The notes: generated by a model not told the origin, from the sequence alone. A DNA stretch of 64,000 nt from Rosa chinensis (GCF_002994745.2 NC_037092.1:82690824-82754823), one strand, 5' to 3'; shown: positions 33,129-43,921, counted from the stretch's first letter. Made by a program: numbers and translations.

Positions 33129-33500
33129 GATCGGACCGTCCGATGGACTTGTAGTTTTGATATGTTGATCGTATGACTGTCCCAGTGACCATGTGTGGTC
33201 ATGGGCGAAGATCCGACCGTTGGATCTTCGTATAATTGCTAAATAGTGATTCGGAGTGCGATTCGTGAGAATCCGACCGTCGGATTTTCATGAAACTTTG
33301 TGGAGATGTTTATAAGGAAGATTCAGGAAGATCCGACCGTTGGATCTTCGTGATAATTTTGGAGGATGATCCTAAGGGCGATCCGTGAGGATCCGACCGT
33401 TGGATCATCATATAATTTCGATCCGACCGTTTGATCGTCTTTATTTTAGAATCCGACCGTTGGATCGTCTTTATTTTAGGATCCGACCGTTGGATTATCG
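33129..33500. promoter_or_regulatory. Array of CCGTTGG (MSA/MYB-like) motifs in 5' LTR
   Basis: Five exact copies of ATCCGACCGTTGGAT and three close variants in about 370 bp. On the reverse strand each reads TCCAACGGTCGG, close to the plant mitosis-specific activator consensus YCYAACGGYYA bound by MYB3R factors. The motif match is what I see; regulation by MYB3R is inference. Confidence 0.55.
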
Positions 33501-34012
33501 TTTAATTATGTTTTTGAGTTGTTGGCTAAGTTAAGATCGCATTGGATTAGGTGATCGATGGATTGATTTGGCGGACGATGGTGAATCGTTGATTTGGCTG
33601 TTAAGAAGACGCAGCTGGATTAGAGGTGAGTAAACCTCACGTGGATCTTATTATGATTCGAGTACCTTTAATTAATTTATTTTCTGTGGTAATCGTGTGA
33701 AAATATTTATGGAATAAATATTTGTTTTAAAGCATATGGACTTGATCACCTACGGTCCATAGGTAAGTAAAATGATTTATCTATACAAAATGAATTTCCT
33801 GATTTTCTTGTGTGAACTATAGTTGGTATTAGTGGTCACTTCTGAGTGGGTGATTACGTATATATATATTTACTTGGTTATATACGAAATTGGTATGACA
33901 TTGAAGAATGTGAAATTGTGATGATATATTTATATTTGATGAACTTGATTGATGAGTTCTTGTTGATATTCATAATTTATATTGGAGGAAGTATAGAGTG
34001 GAGAATGTAGGG

Positions 34013-34400
34013 TTCTGAGGACGGGGATGTCCGAAGAGCGACGGTTATTTATTAACCTGAGTGTTTGTGTTCTGAGGGCGGGGATGTCCGAAGAGCGACG
34101 GTTTATTATTAACCGCAGTATTTTGTTCTGAGGACAGGGGTGTCCGAAGAGCGACGGTTTATTATTAACCGCAGTATTTTGTTCTGAGGACAGGGGTGTC
34201 CGAAGAGCGACGGTTTATTATTAACCGCAGTATTTTGTTCTGAGGACAGGGGTGTCCGAAGAGCGACGGTTATTTATTAACCTGAGTGTTTGTGTTCTGA
34301 GGGCGGGGATGTCCGAAGAGCGACGGTTTATTATTAACCGCAGTATTTTGTTCTGAGGACAGGGGTGTCCGAAGAGCGACGGTTTATTATTAACCGCAGT
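34013..34400 (+). repeat. Seven-unit ~55-bp tandem array in 5' LTR
   Basis: Units begin TTCTGAGGRCRGGGRTGTCC and end in CGGTTTATTATTAACCG, a short perfect stem, or in the variant GGTTATTTATTAACC. Unit order is A-B-C-C-C'-B-C, where A and C' carry the variant ending. The 3' LTR has seven units in a different order. Confidence 0.9.
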
Positions 34401-35037
34401 ACGTCGCATTACCTAAGCCTAGGCCAAGGTGACAGGTAGCGATATAGTTAGAGCTCTAACGTATGGTCAAGATGGACCGAAGTGGTGGTATGGGAGTTGG
34501 GTGTTGTAGGACCAGTGTGGTGTATTGTGATTTGAGGATTGTGAAAATGTATTCCTTGTGGTTTTCCATGAGTGGGTTGATGTCTCCTTGCAGACGTATT
34601 ACAGTTGGATTTTTACTTGATTTGTAAGATTTATAATTTAATAAATCAACAGTTCCTTCTTGTTTACTCATACGGGCTGTCATGGCTTACCGGGTTTGGT
34701 GTTGTTGCAATCCCGGTACACTCTTCAAATTGTGTAGCGGGAAATCCTGCAGGTCAGGAGAACCAGGGAGGTGATCGTACGGGATAGAATCTTGTTCTCA
34801 GGCTTGATTTCATTTTTAGTAAATTGTGAGTTTAGTTGTTTTTGTTTCGAAACACATATTTTGGATTTAGTGAGAGTGTGTTATAATAAGAATTGAGGAG
34901 TTGGGTTTGTAATTTTGAGTGGAGTGTGGTGTCACTGGTGTGTTACTCTGAAAAAAAAATAGACTGGTATTTGTATTTGTAATAATTCATGTTCCGAATT
35001 TTGAATACGTGGTTTCGAAATTTGGGGTGTGACAGTT

Positions 35038-35049
35038 TGGTATCAGAGC
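35038..35049 (+). other. LARD primer-binding site (tRNA-iMet)
   Basis: TGGTATCAGAGC, complementary to the 3' end of plant initiator tRNA-Met, three bases after the 5' LTR. Confidence 0.9.
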
Positions 35050-36620
35050 GTAAGGTGCATATTTGGTGACGTGTCAATACCTTCCGAGTGATGGCCCGTC
35101 TGCAGCGGATCCCCATCGTGTGCTCTTCGGTATTGGCTAAGTCATTGGGTATGCGTGAGTGTAGGGAGTTGTACTTAGAACCGTAAAGTTGTCTTGTAGG
35201 TTCGTATTAGAATAAGTACAGTTGCCGCGAGTCATAATGTTTGAGGAATGGAGATCTCCGGATTCAACTCTGTTGAGTCAATGAGATTTGTTTTAAGAAG
35301 TGAGGTTCTTTTGGATGTTAAAGTGTTGGGTTAAGGCATGACGTGGACCTATGCACGCACCTAGTGTAGATACGAGTATATATTGATAGAAATTTTGCCA
35401 TTTTAAGTTGGACATACAGATGTTTTTGAATAGATTCTTGACTTATGAGGAGTTTGTGAGTAGTGTTGTGGTTAGGAACGAGGTTGTTGTGGTATTCTTC
35501 AAGTGGGTAAGGTACAAGCTAGTTGGTTTCTTCTAGTGCTATGCCTTTTGTACACTAGCCTCCTTGAACTTTCTTTGAGTATTCGTTTGGTTAACTGTCT
35601 TGCGCCTATCCCTAGTGATGGTAGAGTAAACCTATTCTACAGTTTTGAGTTGTGCTATGAAGTGTGATTTGAGGACAATGTTGTCGGTGTCTTTTCCTTT
35701 TTGCCAACAAGTTTGTTGGGGCAGGGATTTAGGTGCGGAAACCAAAGTTCAAGATTTTGTTTGAGTGGCGGAGACAATATTTTGTGTTGTCACCGAGTAC
35801 CTATAATCATAAGGTTTATTCGAAGTGGGGCTAGTGGTAGTTTTAGTGATTCTAAATTTGAATCGAGTTCGAGGAACGTGTTTTATATATGTGGTTGATG
35901 TTACGTGCATCATTTTTGAGTGATATTTTGTGATTCACAAAGACAACTGGATTGGAAATTCTCCGATGGACACCTTCGTCTGTTGACCTGACTATGACTT
36001 GTGGACATAGTTTTATTTAAGTAAAGGAAATTGATTTTGTGAACTAGTTTTCTTAAGTTTTGGATCGTAGTATGGAGTTGGACTGAAGTGAATTTGAGGT
36101 TGTTTGTGTTTTAAGTTTAAGTAGGCGGGACACTTAAAGTTTTGAAATTGAGTTGATCTTGGTCGGTAAATAATGGGGAGATTTTGAGTCAACTCTCTGT
36201 AAATGTTATTAGATGAGGGTGTGTTTTTGTGGTGATGGATTTTAAGAGAAATGGTTAAGTGCAATTTTGGGTATTGATTGTAGTGACATTGTTTAGTATC
36301 CATAGTGGTTCAAGTGAATTACTATGCGATATGGAGTTTGATTTGGTTTCTAAATCGTGAATTCATAGGGTATGAATTGTGGTAAGTTTAATGGAGCAAT
36401 TAATAGAGGAAATGGTTGAGATCTTATAAGATTAGTAAGAGTAACTCTAAAGATGTGGGTTTTTCCGAGCTAGTTCAGGAAGTGTTTAGTTTTATTAATT
36501 CCTAATTCTAGCGACGATATTGTTTGTGTTTGGTTTGACTCAGAGAATACTAGCTAGACCACTGTGTGACTTAACTGATTGTTAGGTTGTATGATTGTTT
36601 GTGTTACATCATTATGAACG
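35050..36620 (+). other. LARD interior, 5' part, non-coding
   Basis: No retroviral-type ORF and no gene is visible in 1.57 kb. The short ORFs are isolated and lack domains. Confidence 0.6.
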
Positions 36621-36624
36621 ACGT

Positions 36625-36723
36625 GTGCAGCAGAGTCGGCTAAGGCCTTGAAAGAGTAATGGGTGACCAAGGTTCGATCCTTGGTGTCGTCATAGGATTA
36701 ACATAAAAAAAAAAAAAAAAAAA
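36625..36723 (+). repeat. tRNA-like (SINE-like) segment with poly(A)
   Basis: Contains an A-box-like AGTCGGCTAAGG and a B box GGTTCGATCC with a flanking stem (CCAAGG...CCTTGG), followed by 13 bp and about 22 A. This is the layout of a tRNA-derived SINE head with tail. The 5' acceptor stem is not clear, so it is not called as a functional tRNA. Confidence 0.5.
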
Positions 36724-36797
36724 AGGAGACGACATGCATTCAATCTTATTGATTTAGTTTACAAAAAAAAAAAAAAAAAAAGGGAAACTACACTATT

Positions 36798-37577
36798 CTA
36801 AGCTAGGTCAGCAGCTCCGTATGGGTTGAGGCTGAGCTCAAGAGAAACAGGAGAGCCACTGTTGTAACCGCCTGAGCCACCGGAATAGTAACCAAATGCG
36901 CTACCTTCCTCGGATGTAGTCTTCTGGTTACCAAGGATGTCTTCACCGTGCTCAGGGAACAGAGGAAGAGTCTCGACCTCCTGGTGATCTCCTCCTTATT
37001 GTTCCATGGGAGATTGTCCTCCTGTTGTGCCAAAAGAGGTAGTACGGGTATTAGCGTTGAAGGGTGAGAAGGAGTTTGGGTCAACGCCATAGCCGACACG
37101 TGACCCAAGGGTTAGATCGATTGATCCATCATCACCAGTTGAACCAGTGGAACCAAAGTGTAGATCAATGGACCTACCATCATCAGTGGAACTTGTGGAT
37201 CCAAAATTGAGATCGAGAGATCCACCAACCCGAACGTTCCGAAATTCCTTCAACTTCTGCCTCTCACGAGCCTTGAGGTTCTGGAACCAAAAGAAGACGT
37301 TCTTGTCCTCGATCTGTCCATACGGTTTCAGATGAAGACAGATCTCTTGAATCTGCTCTGGAGTTGGGTACTTGTAACCCTTGTCATAGTAGAGCCCCTG
37401 AAGGATTCTTAGTTGAGCTGGTGTGGGAGCCCACCGGTTATTGGTCTGCCTGATAGGCGTGTTGGCCCTACCCCCGGCTGCTTGGTTGTTTCCTCCATCC
37501 TCGACTTGTTGCTGGGCTTGTAGTTCCATTTGTTGTTGGATTTGAAGCTCCATTAGTTGCAGGGTTCGTGGTTCCAT
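36798..37577 (-). pseudogene. WUS-like: WUSCHEL-like homeobox gene captured by the LARD (in-frame stop)
   Basis: Intronless frame of 260 codons with a TAA at codon 194 (36998-36996). Residues 1-35 are Gln-rich. Residues about 48-112 form a WOX homeodomain ([12 protein letters not shown], then [16 protein letters not shown] in helix 3). Residues 120-158 hold three repeats of an S-[IL]-D-L-x-[FL]-G-S unit. Beyond the stop, in frame, are a WUS box (ETLPLFPEHG) and a C-terminal EAR-type motif (SLELSLN). WUS is a nuclear transcription factor keeping stem-cell identity; having both the WUS box and the EAR motif points to the WUS/modern WOX clade. As it stands it would give a 193-aa homeodomain protein without repression motifs. 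It is antisense to the LARD, with its own TATA box upstream. Confidence 0.9.
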
Positions 37578-37879
37578 GGTGTTGGGTTGAGAGGAAGTGA
37601 AAAGTGAAGATTAACAGAGTGATTGAGTGTTTGTGGCAGATTGATCTTAGAAGGATTGAGGTTGATGATGGGGTGTTGGAGATTTGAAAGCTCAGAGGAA
37701 AGAAGTGATTGAATCAACTAGATGGGAGAGAAGATTCGGAAGGAGAAGGATTGAATCGAAGAAGAAAAGATTTGAGTTTTGAAAGAAGAGGAAAGCTGAA
37801 GAGTTGAGAGAGAAGGGCTGGAACTCAGGAGAGATTTTTCTTTCCTTTGGAGTGAACAGTTGTGCCCTCAGAATGCACC

Positions 37880-37888
37880 TATTTATAG
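37880..37888 (-). promoter_or_regulatory. TATA box of the captured WUS-like gene
   Basis: CTATAAATAG on the minus strand about 300 bp upstream of the WUS-like ATG, followed by a pyrimidine-rich leader (about 37690-37800). A CCACCGTTGGATGG motif lies just upstream (about 37909), sharing the CCGTTGGAT core repeated in the LTRs. Confidence 0.55.
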
Positions 37889-38328
37889 AACGAGGTGAGC
37901 AGATCTCCACCGTTGGATGGACGATCTCAGAAATTCAATCTACGCGTTGGATTAAAAGTTGCCCGAAAACACGGAAAGGCTGTTGGCGCGTGGAGAGCGT
38001 GTAAGGGGACCGATGGAATCTCGAGGCGCTGTGGCAGACAGCTTTAGCCGAAAGCAGATTTGACTGCCGTAAATCACGGAAGGGATAAGCCGTGGCAAGT
38101 GGGCCGTACCTGGGCTTGTCTCGGATCAAGGTCATCACTGTAGCTGTGGGTGGAAGCCTGATGGGTTGAGTTTCAGAAACAGTTTTGGACATGATGGGCC
38201 GGATTTCTGTAACAGTTTTGGATACGTTGGGCTGGATTCTGCAACAGTTTTGGGTGTTTTGGGCCGGATTATTGAAACAGTTTGAAACAGCTTGGTTTAA
38301 ATAAAAGGAATGGTATGGATAACAACGT

Positions 38329-38680
38329 GAGCAGCTCGTGCTCGAGTGGTTGAGTGTGGAGTTCGTGTACAAGAGGTCTGAGGTTCGAACCTCGCCTCTC
38401 GTTTATTTTTATTTTGTTCGTTTATGACATAATAAGTATAAAATTTGTACACATTATAATAAGCACAGCTTGTGCTCCAGTGGTTGGGGGCAAAGTTTTC
38501 ATACAGCAGGTTAAGAGTTCGAACCTTGCCTCCTCTTTTATTTATTTATGTCGCTTATGACTTAATAAATATAATACAAGTGCATATATTATTGGAAGCA
38601 GATCTTGCTCCAGTGGTTGGGAGCAGAGTTTTCGTGCAACAGGTTAGGGTTTCGAACCTTACCTCCTACAAATATTTTTT
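38329..38680 (+). repeat. Three tandem tRNA-like units (~133 bp each)
   Basis: GTGCTCSAGTGGTTGRG-like heads at about 38338, 38472 and 38605 are each followed about 45 bp later by a B-box-like sequence (GGTTCGAACCTCGCC, AGTTCGAACCTTGCC, TTTCGAACCTTACC) and an AT-rich TTTATTTAT...TAATAAATATAAT tail. They resemble degraded tRNA-derived units multiplied in tandem. Confidence 0.6.
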
Positions 38681-39479
38681 GGATCTCGTATATGCTCGAT
38701 ATACGGATGTATATACGGTCAGTACAGTATACGTACAGTATGTAGAGCTTCATACTGTAGCCGAGCCGAATGCAGCCAAACAGTACGGCTGAGCCGAGCC
38801 GAGTCGAGTCGAAGGTAGTGGGCCGAGTTTTTGGACCAAATTGGTTTGGGCCGGTTCGAAATGTGGTTGGGTCGATTTCTTTGGCCCAAATGGCCAGCCT
38901 TTGTGCTTAGCCCAAGTCATCATCACTGAGTGACATATTTTATTTTGTGGGCGTGCTTTTGAGGATGATTTGTTTTGGGTGATGCATCACTATTGTTGCG
39001 TGGAATAGTGCTTGCTTAAATTTTACCATGGAGGTTTACTGTGATGCTAATTGAGTAGCGAAACACTCTGTGTGAGTGTTTGCTGTACTTGTATGCCAGT
39101 ACAGGGTGACTATTAGTGTGAAAATAGTTTTTGTGCAATACCACGTGGTGATTTGGGATGTGTGTTACTTGAGGCAATTGTTGTGTTGTAATTTTGAGAA
39201 ATGTGGATTGCGAAAGAATGTGGTATTGTTGAATTGTGTTGAAATGGATGTTTCATTTGTGAATTCTTGTTGTGTGGGTCACATTAGTGATGAAATGATT
39301 TACCTGCTATTGGGATGTATTTTTACACATAGAGCCGTAGCTTTGCAGATTTCTACAGTTTTGGTAATAATGGAGATTTGATGGTTGATTGTTTTCGGTA
39401 TGAACTACAGAAAACCTTAATCGGGAGAAATGGACTTGCGATTAAATTTCGGGGCGAAATTTCTTTAAGGATGATAGAT
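38681..39479 (+). other. LARD interior, 3' part
   Basis: Non-coding. It includes GCCGAGCCGAGTCGAGTCGA-type short repeats near 38790 and ends at the 3' LTR with TTCTTTAAGGATGATAGAT where a polypurine tract would be expected. The tract is interrupted by pyrimidines. Confidence 0.5.
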
Positions 39480-39617
39480 TGTAATACCCTCTTTTCTTTA
39501 TTTACTTTACTTTTGAAACACAATATTGTGGGTTCCGGGTTTTGGGCAATAAAATGGGGAAGTGGTGCTTTTGTCGTGATGGTGGGTTTTGAAAGGAACA
39601 GTAAACTGAGCACAATC

Positions 39618-39658
<41 letters not shown>

Positions 39659-40513
39659 TTTCTCGTCCGAAACCTATTCAAAAACAGAGCACGGTTTCTC
39701 CGGTCTCTCTCTCCCACCTCAGGCTACCACAAGACACCAGACCACGTCCCACACCTTCGCCTCGATCTTGCGCAGCTACAGGTGGCAGCCTTGAACCGCG
39801 ACACGGCTACCAACAGCGGCGGGAAGCTCCGCCCGGTTTGAGCTCGTTTTGGTTCCAAGCGTGATATCTCAAGCTACCGGTCACCAATCCTCACCAGACT
39901 TCATCCTCGAGCTCACCTCAACCTCCTGAAACTCCCAGAAGTGTCCTTACACGGTGGCGCAGCCCGTAGCAGCAGCTGCAAGTCAACCTCACGGAACCGG
40001 AATTATCGATCCAAATATCTCGAGCTACAGGACGTTGTTTTGAGTGATTCTTGAACCAATGAGCTCGCCTTGAATTTCTTAACAACTCTCTAGAAGGAAT
40101 CGAGGCCTGAAATTGAAGTTTTTACGTCGAATTCGTGTCTCGCCGGTTTCTGCATTTCTTCGCCGGTTTCTGGAAAATTTCCGGCCACATTCATACGGTT
40201 CTAGGTAATTTTCGACCACTTCCGTTCATTTTCAGACTTCATGCTAGTTAGGAAAATTGTTGGGCTTGATGAGATGAAGAGTTGCAGCCTGGCCCCGACA
40301 CCATTGGCGGTGGTCGGCGGCGGTTCTGTCCAAACTCCGGCGGCCCTTTTCCGGCCACCTCCGGGGGTCAAAAATGTGATTTCTTTACATTTTTAGATTC
40401 TACATTTCAATACGATCATTTCGATATATTATACGCAATTTTTGGATATCGTATGATTTAGTTATGAATTTTACGGTTTCGATTATTTTCGATTGTTCGA
40501 TTTATGATCTGTG

Positions 40514-40886
40514 AAGATCGGACCGTCCGATGGACTTGTAGTTTTGATATGTTGATCGTATGACTGTCCCAGTGACCATGTGTGGTCATGGGCGAAGATC
40601 CGACCGTTGGATCTTCGTATAATTGCTAAATAGTGATTCGGAGTGCGATTCGTGAGAATCCGACCGTCGGATTTTCATGAAACTTTGTGGAGATGTTTAT
40701 AAGGAAGATTCAGGAAGATCCGACCGTTGGATCTTCGTGATAATTTTGGAGGATGATCCTAAGGGCGATCCGTGAGGATCCGACCGTTGGATCATCATAT
40801 AATTTCGATCCGACCGTTTGATCGTCTTTATTTTAGAATCCGACCGTTGGATCGTCTTTATTTTAGGATCCGACCGTTGGATTATC
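40514..40886. promoter_or_regulatory. Array of CCGTTGG (MSA/MYB-like) motifs in 3' LTR
   Basis: Same motif array as in the 5' LTR, with five exact ATCCGACCGTTGGAT copies and three variants. Confidence 0.55.
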
Positions 40887-41399
40887 GTTTAATTATGTTT
40901 TTGAGTTGTTGGCTAAGTTAAGATCGCATTGGATTAGGTGATCGATGGATTGATTTGGCGGACGATGGTGAATCGTTGATTTGGCTGTTAAGAAGACGCA
41001 GCTGGATTAGAGGTGAGTAAACCTCACGTGGATCTTATTATGATTCGAGTACCTTTAATTAATTTATTTTCTGTGGTAATCGTGTGAAAATATTTATGGA
41101 ATAAATATTTGTTTTAAAGCATATGGACTTGATCACCTACGGTCCATAGGTAAGTAAAATGATTTATCTATACAAAATGAATTTCCTGATTTTCTTGTGT
41201 GAACTATAGTTGGTATTAGTGGTCACTTCTGAGTGGGTGATTACGTATATATATATTTACTTGGTTATATACGAAATTGGTATGACATTGAAGAATGTGA
41301 AATTGTGATGATATATTTATATTTGATGAACTTGATTGATGAGTTCTTGTTGATATTCATAATTTATATTGGAGGAAGTATAGAGTGGAGAATGTAGGG

Positions 41400-41787
41400 T
41401 TCTGAGGACGGGGATGTCCGAAGAGCGACGGTTATTTATTAACCTGAGTGTTTGTGTTCTGAGGGCGGGGATGTCCGAAGAGCGACGGTTTATTATTAAC
41501 CGCAGTATTTTGTTCTGAGGACAGGGGTGTCCGAAGAGCGACGGTTTATTATTAACCGCAGTATTTTGTTCTGAGGACAGGGGTGTCCGAAGAGCGACGG
41601 TTATTTATTAACCTGAGTGTTTGTGTTCTGAGGGCGGGGATGTCCGAAGAGCGACGGTTTATTATTAACCGCAGTATTTTGTTCTGAGGACAGGGGTGTC
41701 CGAAGAGCGACGGTTTATTATTAACCGCAGTATTTTGTTCTGAGGACAGGGGTGTCTGAAGAGCGACGGTTTATTATTAACCGCAGT
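41400..41787 (+). repeat. Seven-unit ~55-bp tandem array in 3' LTR
   Basis: Seven units in the order A-B-C-C'-B-C-C, total length 388 bp as in the 5' LTR. The last unit has GTGTCTGAAG in place of GTGTCCGAAG. Confidence 0.9.
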
Positions 41788-42420
41788 ACGTCGCATTACC
41801 TAAGCCTAGGCCAAGGTGACAGGTAGCGATATAGTTAGAGCTCTAACGTATGGTCAAGATGGACCGAAGTGGTGGTATGGGAGTTGGGTGTTGTAGGACC
41901 AGTGTGGTGTATTGTGATTTGAGGATTGTGAAAATGTATTCCTTGTGGTTTTCCATGAGTGGGTTGATGTCTCCTTGCAGACGTATTACAGTTGGATTTT
42001 TACTTGATTTGTAAGATTTATAATTTAATAAATCAACAGTTCCTTCTTGTTTACTCATACGGGCTGTCATGGCTTACCGGGTTTGGTGTTGTTGCAATCC
42101 CGGTACACTCTTCAAATTGTGTAGCGGGAAATCCTGCAGGTCAGGAGAACCAGGGAGGTGATCGTACGGGATAGAATCTTGTTCTCAGGCTTGATTTCGT
42201 TTTTAGTAAATTGTGAGTTTAGTTGTTTTTGTTTCGAAACACATATTTTGGATTTAGTGAGAGTGTGTTATAATAAGAATTGAGGAGTTGGGTTTGTAAT
42301 TTTGAGTGGAGTGTGGTGTCACTGGTGTGTTACTCTGAAAAAAAATAGACTGGTATTTGTATTTGTAATAATTCATGTTCCGAATTTTGAATACGTGGTT
42401 TCGAAATTTGGGGTGTGACA

Positions 42421-42560
42421 CCTCCAATAGTGTATCCTTTGGGTTGGTCCATGTAAATCTCCTCTTCCAATTCGCCATTCAGAAATGCAATTTTAACCTC
42501 TATTTGATGAATAGCAAGATTATGAATGGATGCCAATGCAATAAGAACTCTATTTGCAAT
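42421..42560 (-). pseudogene. Copia RT fragment, upstream part
   Basis: On the minus strand it reads LIALASIHNLAIHQIEVK, AFLNGELEEEIYM and DQPKGYTI, the copia RT segment that precedes the SLYGLKQ motif found at 31955-32094. Interrupted by the LARD. Confidence 0.85.
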
Positions 42561-43921
42561 CCCCGAGTTTGTCAGTTTGTTTAGGTAGTCCTTCTTTGGT
42601 AAGTAATTTTCTGTATTTAATTGTAGGTTAGAAAAGATCTTTTCCAGCTGGTTAATTCGTTTTGTTTAAGAGAATCAGTCCTAATTAATTGATTTAGGAT
42701 TATTTTTAACTAATTGTCAATCTTTTCCAACAAGGTTATTTCCTAATAGGAGTCAATTAGCTTAGAAACATGGATTGAGAAGGTATCTTTTCCTCCATAT
42801 AATTCTGAAAAACGTGGTCAAGTGAGGGGTGCTTTTGTGTGAGATTAGTGTGTATCTCATATTAGTGCAAAAGGTGTTCTTGCTTAGCAAGAGAGTTTTT
42901 GCTTTGCATCATTAAAATCTCTTGTTCCTTGTTAATTAAATGACTCATTGCTCATACACTTGCATAATTATCTCAAGATCAGTGGAGAAGTTTGTGGTGC
43001 AAGAAGATTGAAGGGCATGGCCAGTACCTTTCATTCAAGTGAAAAAGATTCCAAGTGAAGAAGATAGGAGAGATTCGAGTCAAACGCGTCATCTAAAAAG
43101 ACTAGTGATCGTAGCCGTGGTTAGAGCTACTTTTGTTTGTAAAGAAACTCATTCTTCTGTATCAGTGAATTGTCTTTCACTTGGGGTTTCAAGAGTTAAA
43201 GCCCCGCAGTGTTTTTTTCCTCGATTTGAGGTTTTTCACTGAATAAGCAAATTGTTATGTTCGTCGGTAATTTCTGTTATCAGTACGTGTTAGGACAACA
43301 ACCTTGCTTTCTATCCCCGATATCCAGAAAACATTCATCCTAGCATTTTCATATTCACTATTCATATGCATGTGTAACAAATTACTCAGAAGGCCAAAAC
43401 TGAACTCCATCTTTCTAATAAAACTAGTTTTATGTAATTGTCTCTTCTGCTCCAAACTCACTAGATCCACCTAATTAGAATGTTAGAACTTTTCGGTCTT
43501 CAATATTAATAGAGCACTTTGTAGTAGTTTAGTAGAATGATATCATGTACGCACAACTTATTAGATTTTTGAATTGTAAGTTTTAACGTTAAGCATCCAA
43601 TAATCTTGTCAAATACCATTTGTTTATCAATCTTCTCTTTATAAGAATTGAAGGTCATGAATTCGAATCAAAAGCTAATTATTGTGCACTGATTATTATG
43701 TAATAAAATCAAAATCTAATAACCTCAATAAGAACTACAGTATAAAAGATTGAAAATTGTTCTTTTATAGGGAGAACTTTTAATGAAGGCCTTATAATAA
43801 GGATGAACTGAACTTCAATGGAAAAATGACATACATGTTAAAATTTTAAAATATCAGCTAAAGTTAAAATACTTATCCAACCGTTCATTCAAAAATTCTC
43901 AATTGGTTCTTACAAAAACCT
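42561..43921. other. Unassigned region between the copia fragment and LINE 2
   Basis: No gene recognised. About 42840-43300 has features reminiscent of a copia R-U5 region (AGCCCCGCAGTG, repeated TTTCACT, TGTTATCAGTACGTG), so an old LTR remnant is possible. I could not define ends. Confidence 0.3.

Larger units (their letters stand above)
32095..35034 (+). repeat. 5' LTR of the LARD
   Basis: 2940 bp. It contains a TC microsatellite (about 32235-32265), an array of ATCCGACCGTTGGAT motifs (33129-33500) and a seven-unit tandem array (34013-34400). The ORFs inside recur in the 3' LTR and are driven by the microsatellite, so I do not call them genes. Confidence 0.95.
32095..42420 (+). mobile_element. 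Large non-coding LTR element (LARD type) carrying a WUS-like gene
   Basis: 10,326 bp. The LTRs are 32095-35034 (2940 bp) and 39480-42420 (2941 bp), beginning TGTAATACCC and ending GGGTGTGACA. TSD CCTCC flanks them. The primer site TGGTATCAGAGC (tRNA-iMet) follows the 5' LTR after GTT. The 4.4-kb interior has no gag or pol, so mobility would need enzymes from another element. By eye the LTRs differ by about three substitutions outside the tandem array, one TC unit and one A, suggesting insertion within roughly the last 50-100 thousand years. The interior holds a captured WUSCHEL-like gene on the opposite strand. Confidence 0.95.
39480..42420 (+). repeat. 3' LTR of the LARD
   Basis: 2941 bp, nearly identical to the 5' LTR. 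Differences seen include one G/A near 39812, one A/G near 42199, one more TC unit, one fewer A near 42340 and a C/T in the last array unit. Confidence 0.95.

Noticed and set aside
34013..34400. Regularly spaced repeat array resembling a CRISPR array
   Set aside because: The units are contiguous tandem repeats without unique spacers and are duplicated in the other LTR of a plant retroelement.
38338..38415. Functional tRNA gene
   Set aside because: B-box sequence is good, but I could not pair an acceptor stem or find an anticodon arm in a cloverleaf. The unit recurs twice in tandem with decay.
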